DNA of 64,000 nt from Charina bottae (taxonomy: Eukaryota > Chordata > Lepidosauria > Squamata > Charinaidae). Location of the stretch: contig JALMGJ010000020.1 of the NCBI GenBank assembly GCA_023362775.1, positions 3,286,001-3,350,000 on the forward strand, written 5' to 3'. A program made the translations under genes and the position numbers. How positions within the stretch are numbered: the first letter of the stretch is position 1; each line of letters opens with the position of its first letter. This document shows positions 57,425 through 64,000 of the stretch, piece after piece. The notes under the pieces were generated by a model. That model had not been told where the DNA came from. It saw only the letters and a program-made list of their open reading frames with translations, and did not search any database.

Positions 57425-57959
57425 TAGCAGGGAGTAAGAGCGTTGAGCTTAATGCTACTTACTTCAGAGTAAATGTGTTTAAGTTTGCATTAGAAAGTTT
57501 ATCATTACATTATTTTTGTTTTGCATTTTGTTTTACTAAAGTATATAGTTACTGAAATGATGGAGATCCCCTTGTAAGTCTGGTCAAGTCTTTTTACCAT
57601 CCAGAAGATTAACCCACTAGGTTTTAAATCCATGCCGGTCTATTGTGTAACAGCCAGTCTATTGGTTCCCAGCTTTGAATATTTTTTTGAATATTTTAAA
57701 AAATATTTCCATTCATATAGCTGAAGCCGCAGACCAATTTCCTGGCAAACTCACATACTCCATCAATCTGACTTCATATCTTTCTCAAACATTTCCCTCA
57801 TGTTCATTTTTTGTGGTCGGAGCACAGCAGCTGAGTAACTATTTGGGATGACACAGCGATTTTCTCCTAGAATGTTGTGATAACAAATGGGGTAGAATTT
57901 CAGGGAGGAGGCGGGCAGTTTATCCCAGGGGAGACAAATTATTGTCCTCATAGTTCTTT

Positions 57960-58755
57960 TCAATTCAAGGTTGATTGATTTTATTTGTTTATTTATACAA
58001 TTTATATAGCCACCTATCTCACAGCAGTGACTGTAGGTGGTGAACACAGGATTAAGAACAAAATACAATTTGCAGAAATAAGCACCCCAAAACTAGAAAT
58101 GAAATGAAATGAAAAGAAATATGCCCGAGGTCTTAAAAAAACCCAACCCTCACTCCACTTCTGATCACTCAAACAAGAACTAACAAATCAACCAACAGCC
58201 TTGTTTAACCATTGGCCTGAGTGCCTGAGGGAATAGCCAGGTCTTTAATGCCAGCTGAGTCAGGGCCGTCCAGAACTCCAGGGAGATGCTGTTCCATAGG
58301 GCAGGCAGTGTGGCAGAGAAGGTGCAACTCCCGGGTCCCGCAAGGTAAGACTGCCTAACAGAGTTCTAATGGAGTGAGCAGAGCTCACATAACCTATATA
58401 GGGGATAGTTAGCATGTTGAATTGCACTCGGAAACCTGCTGGAAGCCAGTGCAGCTTGCCGCACAGAGGTGTTACATGAGAGTACCAAGAAGAGCCCAAA
58501 ATTCTCCGTGCCATCGCATTCTGGACCAGTTGCAGTTTTTGAATGCTTTTTAAGACAGCCCCGTGTAGAGCACATTATAGTAATCCAACCAGGAAGTGAC
58601 TAGGGTGTGAGTGACAGTGAGTAGGGCCTCCTGATCCAGAAGCAGGTTCAATAGGTGAACTTGTGCAGAGGCCCTCCTAGCCATGGCTGCCACCTGCTCT
58701 TTGAGCAGAGTCCAGAAAGACCCCAAAATTGCACACCAGCTCTGCCTGGGGGAGT
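57960..58755 (-). mobile_element. L2-clade LINE fragment, antisense
   Basis: The minus strand runs from the RT thumb ('ggagggcctctgcacaag', 'cattctggaccagttgcag') through 'ctgcactggcttccagcaggtttccgagtgcaattcaa' (HW-LP-GFRVQFN) to 'ccctatggaacagcatctccctggagttc' and a 3' region near 57960-58020 ('acctatctcacagcagtgactgtagg'). It is frameshifted and inactive. Confidence 0.75.
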
Positions 58756-59284
58756 GCAGAAAGGTATGTGGGCCTTAAGAGTTAGTTATGGGGAGGCACA
58801 GAAGAGTCAGTAATGTCTGGGATCAAACATTGCACAAAAACATCACATGGTTTGTTTGATTTGGCCTAGCATGCTGCCTAAACCCAGCCTTTATGGCTTG
58901 TAAACCATTATTTTTACATGCAACCCCAGCACCCTTTTTTGTGGCCCTCAAGAGTTTCCCTGGAATGGCTGGAACCAAACTTTTGAGTCATTTTAGTATT
59001 GGGAAGTTGCTTGGGAGTTTTAAGGAAGAAAAACTCTGACCCGTCTTTCCTTATGTGCAAAATTAGAAGAGGACTGTTTCTCACATAGCTGTACTGAAAA
59101 TATTAAAAAATCCATTTTCAATTTGAGCAGTTAAAATATACCAGTGATAGTTTTGGACCAGGCTGTATGAGAGCATTGGTTACATTAACAAATCCCGTAT
59201 CGGTCCAAATGGATAGCCATCCTGAATGGGTGCAGACTGTTTAAATGGCACAGGCTTGATCCTCTGGTGTGCCCTTTCCTACAG

Positions 59285-59443
59285 ACAGATGCAATGATCA
59301 GGACACCAAGACATCCTACAGAATCGGAGACACCTGGAGCAAGAAGGATAACAGAGGAAATCTGCTTCAGTGCATCTGCACAGGGAATGGCAGAGGGGAA
59401 TGGAAATGTGAGAGGCATTCATCTTTGCAAGCCACAGGCATAG
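59285..59443 (+). CDS. FN1: FN1 exon 6: type I module 5
   Basis: 159 bp (residues 231-283), phase 1. '[20 protein letters not shown]' then '[16 protein letters not shown]', four FNI cysteines, ending in the linker '[12 protein letters not shown]' toward the gelatin-binding domain. Two tandem 'acag' give alternative acceptors; only the one before 59285 keeps the Asn-Arg-Cys codons and frame. Donor gtaggt at 59444. Confidence 0.97.
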   Translation, partial: TDAMIRTPRHPTESETPGARRITEEICFSASAQGMAEGNGNVRGIHLCKPQA

Positions 59444-60466
59444 GTAGGTGATATATCTGGATGAGTCTGGGTATTTATTCATTCTTTACTTGACTTTATA
59501 AAAACTGCCTTGGAAAATCATACATTCAAATTCAAAATGCTAACACTGTTAGAATCTGAAAACAATAAAAGCCAATATAATATATAAAACAACTATAAAG
59601 CCACTATAAACTAAAAAAACCTCTGCCAACTAATGAAGTCCAGCAAAAAAGAAAAAGCTAAAATCACTAGCATCACAGAGGCTCTTCCTACTTGCCGGGC
59701 TTGACTTGATTTAGTCCCTTGGAATGATGGGAGTTTAACCAAAGCTTAATTTTCCCTTCCCAGAAATCAACTACAGAGAAAAAGGCTCTTTCTTCCTATA
59801 AAGAATATTTCTTAAAATATTTTAAGTTACAGGAAGGCAGATTCCAGGTGAATGTTCCGAAATATATCCTAACAATAAGAGTAATTTGGCAGTGGAACCA
59901 ATTACTGATGGAGATACTGAATACCCTCCCTGCCTTTTGTTGCCTGTGTGCAAGCAGAGGCTGGATCTTCCAGGAGATGCATAAAATCGGGCTCTTTCAC
60001 TGGGTGGTGGGTTAGAATTAATAAGCCAACTGGCCCTTGTCAACACAAGGGTAAATGCTTTGTCACCCTCTGATAATCTTCCTAGAGCAAGGTGATCAAA
60101 AACATTGCTGCATTCCCAGCAGAAAGCAAGCATTCAGCTTTGCTGGGATGTTGAGAAGACCCATCTGGATGATAATTTTGGTTCCAGCCAAAATAGTAAA
60201 AACAATATTTATATTATTAATGTTGGAAGTTCCAAAGTTCCACATTAATTCAACTGCAATAGATTAAGTGACTCATAGGAGACTATCAAGATTCTGTCCG
60301 TCCGTCTATCCGTCCTATTTCATGGCTGCCCATGTCAAATCCATGACTGGGTGGCTAACAACGATTAAAAACAAGATAAAAATAATCATAACCAATCTTA
60401 ATCAAGTGATATATACAGTATTTCCTGCTGACTGTTGCAAAACTTCATTGCTTTTTTTATATGCAG
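59444..60466 (+). other. FN1: FN1 intron 6
   Basis: 1023 bp. Contains a CR1 3' fragment at about 59822-59975. Confidence 0.9.
59822..59975 (+). mobile_element. CR1 LINE 3' fragment
   Basis: 'aggcagattccaggtgaatgttccgaaatatatcctaacaataagagtaatttggcagtggaacca' and 'gcaagcagaggctggat' are CR1 3' words in order. Confidence 0.75.
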
Positions 60467-60670
60467 GAAGTGCATCTGCAACTATCACAGATGTACGAAC
60501 TGCACTCTACCAGCCCCAGCCCCAGCCCCAGCCCCAGCCTGCGCCTTATGGGCATTGTGTAACTGACAGTGGTACGGTGTATGCGCTGGGAATGCAGTGG
60601 CTCCAGGCACAGGGAAGCCAGCACATGCTCTGTACTTGTCTGGGCAATGGAATCAGCTGCCAGGAAACAG
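60467..60670 (+). CDS. FN1: FN1 exon 7: Pro-Gln linker and type I module 6
   Basis: 204 bp (residues 284-351), phase 1. After 'DVRTALY' comes a run of Gln-Pro pairs encoded by five near-identical 'cagccc' units (60509-60540), longer and more regular than the mammalian linker. FNI-6 follows: '[17 protein letters not shown]' and '[15 protein letters not shown]', four cysteines. FNI-6 with the two type II modules starts the collagen/gelatin-binding domain. Acceptor atatgcag, donor gtagga. Confidence 0.96.
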
Positions 60671-61364
60671 GTAGGACATATTTTTAAATATTTATTGGCA
60701 TATAAAATTTGTTTCAATCATTTACCCCATGATAATGCATGTTCCTAATCGATGGGCATAGGATGGGCTGAAGGTCACTGCTACCCTGTGAAGAACAGAG
60801 GTTATTAGCATCATTTATGCATGGTCATGTGATCAGTCTGGTCTTCGTATGATTAAGCCTATAAAAGCATGGTCTCGATGGATTTGATGTGAAGATAGTT
60901 TAGTGTGGCTGGCCTTGGGATACTGTTATCTTCCTCCCTCCAAAACCAACCAGTATTGTGACATTTTTTATACAACCCCCCCAGAGTGAAATCTTGATTT
61001 CTTGGACCTCCGTACAACAGACTGTGCTAGCAATTTCCACAGTGATTTATATCATTTGTGTAATGAAATAATCATACAATAACATAAATTGATGCAATTT
61101 GTGTGGTGACATTATCATGCAAACAATGTCAGTTGCTGAGATGACATACTCCAAGATTTAGCAGACAGTCAGGAATAATGATCATAATCCCACTGGTCTG
61201 TAAAATTGAGGTTTCACTATAATATATTTTGTTATATAAATGCTAAGTATTATTACTAAATATTGCTCTGAACTCAGATAACACCAATTTATAGTACAGA
61301 AAGTTACGTTGCCTTATGCTTGTAAGTAGACCATAGGATTATAATGTCGTTCTCTGTTTTAAAG
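60671..61364 (+). other. FN1: FN1 intron 7
   Basis: 694 bp, GT-AG with a weak acceptor 'ctgttttaaag'. No element recognised. Confidence 0.88.
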
Positions 61365-61544
61365 CTGTGACCCAAACTTACGGTGGCAATTCCAATGGAG
61401 AACCCTGTGTCTTCCCATTCACCTATAATGGAAGGACTTTCTACTCATGCACTTCTGAAGGACGTAATGATGGGAATCTCTGGTGCAGTACGACCTCCAA
61501 CTTTGACCAGGATAAGAGCTACTCCTTTTGTACAGAAAAACATG
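61365..61544 (+). CDS. FN1: FN1 exon 8: type II module 1
   Basis: 180 bp (residues 352-411 by codon count), phase 1. Encodes FNII-1: '[20 protein letters not shown]', then '[20 protein letters not shown]' and 'DKSYSFC', with four cysteines and the aromatic residues of the collagen-binding pocket. This is the kringle-like fold shared with MMP-2/MMP-9. The donor is a non-perfect gtaaac. The next exon (FNII-2) is not found before the window ends. Confidence 0.97.
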
Positions 61545-63234
61545 GTAAACTTTACAGAGGAAAAATTTATTGGGGAGAAGCAGGAGGCAGACTTTAGCAT
61601 GCATTGGGAAAGTGTGGTCAATGGCAGTAGGAGACATATTAATTATAATTTAGCATTATTCCACTGAGTACAGTTAACACATGGTTCTTTAAACAGGCGG
61701 GACTGGAAATAGGAGAGATAGATCTGCACTGAATAAAGGATACAAGGAAAGTCTTGAAAACTGGGAAAGGGAAAGAGAGGAATACAGAAATCAAATTATA
61801 ATAAGTCTATGAGAAAGGCAATTCAGTGCAATACACGAAATGTTTTTAGCATACGAAAGCTAGGCTCATATCTTGACTCTGCCACGGCTTAATTAGATAG
61901 CAGAGGGTAGTATTTCTCTACAGATTTCTTGTCTGTGAATAGCAGTAATATTGTATACCAGATTGCTAGCTTTCCCTGGATCTCTTGAAAGAATCTAGTT
62001 GACTGTTGCCAGAGGCAGAGTATTTATTTTAGCTCTTCTTTACCTTGTTAAACTTCAATACCCCTAATACTTTTTCTCTTTTGCTCCCACCCACCTTTAT
62101 CCTGAGCATGCCCACTATTGGAGTGTGGCTTTCAGCATACCATAAAAATTCAGTGCGGCCCTCAGTCTAAGAGTAGTTGTCTGTTCCTATTGTAAGTGAT
62201 TGCTCCTCATTTTTAGACTTTCAGAAAGTCTGAAATCACCTTTGTTTCTTGTTCCATGCTGAAGTGAAACTGGGCAATTATGGATCAGAGTCAATTTTAC
62301 AATTATTTCTTAGCCAAGGAATCTTGTCCATTAGGAATTATTGGGGCTAATCAGTGTTAGGGTGTTTGCCAACAGTTGTGTGTTTTGTTGTCATCTCACT
62401 AACTAGCCCAATGAAATGCATACAGTATGCAGAAACGTTCACAGATAAAAATTGGGTGTTTGTGCCATTCTGCTCACTTCGGGTCTCCTCTTACATTTGT
62501 GAGGAGAAGAGGGATTAAGTAGAAGGAAAGCTAGTATATTTGATTTTCTGCCTGTGTTTGGCTGGCATTTCTTTTTCTTTTTTAAGACAGAAGCCCAATG
62601 ACTATATTAGGCAGGAAGGGAAGCGGTCTCCTGAGTCTAATGAGTGCAATGCTCTGAAGTCACTCCCTAGTCAAGCTGGAATTCTCAGCCAGGTTGCCAT
62701 ATATAGCAGCAGTCAGGACTAGCACGGGGCGGCTGGGGCTTTTTACCCCATGAGATCTGGAGGGACATTTGCCTTAAAACTGGGGTTCATTTGTGTAGTT
62801 TAATAATTCAGTGTTATTTTATTAAAAGAGAAATCGCCTACCCAAATAATGTTAAAATTTTTTTTAATGATTATCCATTATATAAAAAAACATACAAAGG
62901 GTTAAATTGGATTAGTTCAAGCATGCTTGTGAAATTCACATCTCCTCAAGCTTTGGGGGGATTCTAAATTATAATAGTATGTTTTCTTGTTTCATCATAG
63001 CAGAGGAGCATTAGCAATATGCCTTACTTTAATTTTTGATCTTAGGAGGTGGGAACAACATAATTCTGCTGCTGTCATGTACTTGACAGTTCTTGCAGAG
63101 AACTGTGTGCATAACTTGAAAATGCTGTGTTAAAATCTGCCTTACAGTTTCTCAAAAATTTTCTTTCCTGTGCCAGAGGTTTCTATTTTTCTACCATATT
63201 TTCAGAGTGCTTGTGATTTTTGAGTTTATTGAAG

Positions 63235-63495
63235 GTGGTTGTTCTTTACTATTATTGTTATTAGATTTTTATCCCACCTTTTATATATTTTTGGTAAACT
63301 CAAGGCGATGAACATACCTAATACTCCTGCCTCCTGTTTCCCCCCCCCCCACAATAAGAACCCTGAGAGGTGGGTTGGGCTGAGAGAGAAGGGCTAGCCC
63401 AAAGTGACCCAGCCAGCTTTCCTGCCTAAGTGAGGCCTAGAACTCAGTCTCCTGCGTTCTAGGCCAGCACCGTCACCATGGCACCATCATTCCAA
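63235..63495 (-). mobile_element. MIR-like SINE in FN1 intron 8
   Basis: The tail side 'attagatttttatcccaccttttat' with 'ctcaaggcgatgaacatacctaatactcctgcctcc' is followed by a C-run, 'acaataagaaccctgagaggtgggttgggctgagag' and 'gtctcctgcgttctaggccagcaccgtcaccatggc'. Single-unit copy. Confidence 0.85.
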
Positions 63496-63966
63496 AGCTC
63501 CTTAGCTGCCCACACTTTCCTTATTGTGGATTTCCCTTTTTCACCCATGAGAATTTTTCCCCCAATTGTCTTCTTTCAATGAAGTTCTGAAGTAAATAGT
63601 TTTTCCTTAGATTGAATGAGACCTGGTAGAACAAAACTAGCTTGAATTTTTGGCAGGGAACTACTGTATAGACTAGCTGTAGACTTGCAGATGCTTTCAT
63701 GCATTTTGGGACCGAGAGAGGGGTGTGAGAGGCCAGAGCCTCCCAAAGTGGATGGAGCAAACATTCAGCCCTTTTCTCTGTGGGGAGAAGGGATGTGCAG
63801 AAGTAAAATGGGTGCTTTAAGCCTTGCAAGTACTTAAGACACCAATTTCATCCCTTAACATTCTTGAAACCGCCCTCCCCAAATGGGGCCTGGTTACAGC
63901 CACCTGGGAAATGCAGTCCTTGACATGCAAAGCCTGGTGCAGCTCTTGAGCTGATGGAAGTTGCAC

Positions 63967-63991
63967 CCTGACCTGACCTGACCTGACCTAG
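63967..63991. repeat. (CCTGA)n short tandem repeat
   Basis: Five CCTGA/CTGAC pentamers at the window edge. Confidence 0.85.
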
Positions 63992-64000
63992 GAGCTCCAT

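Larger units (their letters stand above)
54775..59284 (+). other. FN1: FN1 intron 5
   Basis: 4510 bp. Holds a 20-base A-run (55153-55172), an AT-rich inverted repeat (56655-56728), a hAT MITE (56911-57424) and an antisense L2 fragment (57960-58755). Confidence 0.9.
61545..64000 (+). other. FN1: FN1 intron 8 (partial, runs off the window)
   Basis: At least 2456 bp. Contains a SINE at 63235-63495 and a short (CCTGA)n repeat at 63967-63991. No FNII-2 coding sequence was seen. Confidence 0.85.

Noticed and set aside
57010..57555. Frames of up to 181 codons on both strands within FN1 intron 5
   Set aside because: They lie inside a GC-rich palindromic hAT MITE with clear inverted ends and an 8-bp duplication; few stops is a composition effect.
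59281..59288. Alternative acceptor after the second 'acag' for FN1 exon 6
   Set aside because: It would lose four bases and break the phase-1 frame and the conserved Asn-Arg-Cys.
61383..61667. Second-frame ORF of 94 codons over FN1 exon 8
   Set aside because: Shadow of the FNII-1 frame; it has no domain and runs into the intron.

Overview
This is vertebrate nuclear DNA, most likely from a squamate reptile (lizard or snake). The reasons are a spliced vertebrate gene with long introns and a dense mix of interspersed repeats: CR1 and L2 LINEs, RTE/BovB, L1-like elements, a Penelope-like element, tRNA-derived SINEs with a BovB-like tail (Sauria-SINE style), hAT and Tigger-type MITEs, and many tetranucleotide microsatellites. 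The species call is inference.

The only host protein-coding gene I can support is FN1 (fibronectin) on the + strand in the right third. It has a TATA/CCAAT promoter at about 44600-44760, a signal-peptide exon, five type I module exons (FNI-1 to FNI-5), the FNI-6 exon with a Pro-Gln linker, and the first type II module exon. All introns are phase 1. The window ends inside the intron after the FNII-1 exon, so only about 411 N-terminal residues are present. This part corresponds to the fibrin/heparin-binding region and the start of the gelatin-binding region.

The left two thirds (1-44000) are repeat-dominated intergenic DNA with no convincing host gene. Landmarks are a broken L2 LINE carrying a tandemly expanded SINE and a solo LTR (3104-6630), a second L2 (6662-8275), a 6.8 kb gammaretrovirus-like endogenous retrovirus (8545-15375), and a large inverted repeat (15594-15771). 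Further right are a hAT element split by an L1-like insertion (21100-22491), a seven-unit SINE-derived tandem array (24992-25795), a BovB fragment (30343-31571), an L1-like element with a 20-bp target duplication (37284-38999) and a Penelope-like fragment with a GIY-YIG signature (40621-41548).

The most interesting object is the retrovirus. Its two 877-bp LTRs read as identical, with a 4-bp target duplication, a tRNA-Pro type primer site and a polypurine tract, so it inserted recently. Its interior is nevertheless gutted: a gag N-terminus, about 2.2 kb of DNA with no retroviral signature that includes an old SINE, an integrase tail and a damaged env. This suggests a defective element mobilised in trans. 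A second theme is repeated independent amplification of the same ~102-104 bp SINE segment at three loci. A third is a family of GC-rich hAT-type MITEs with clean 8-bp target duplications, two of them inside FN1 introns.
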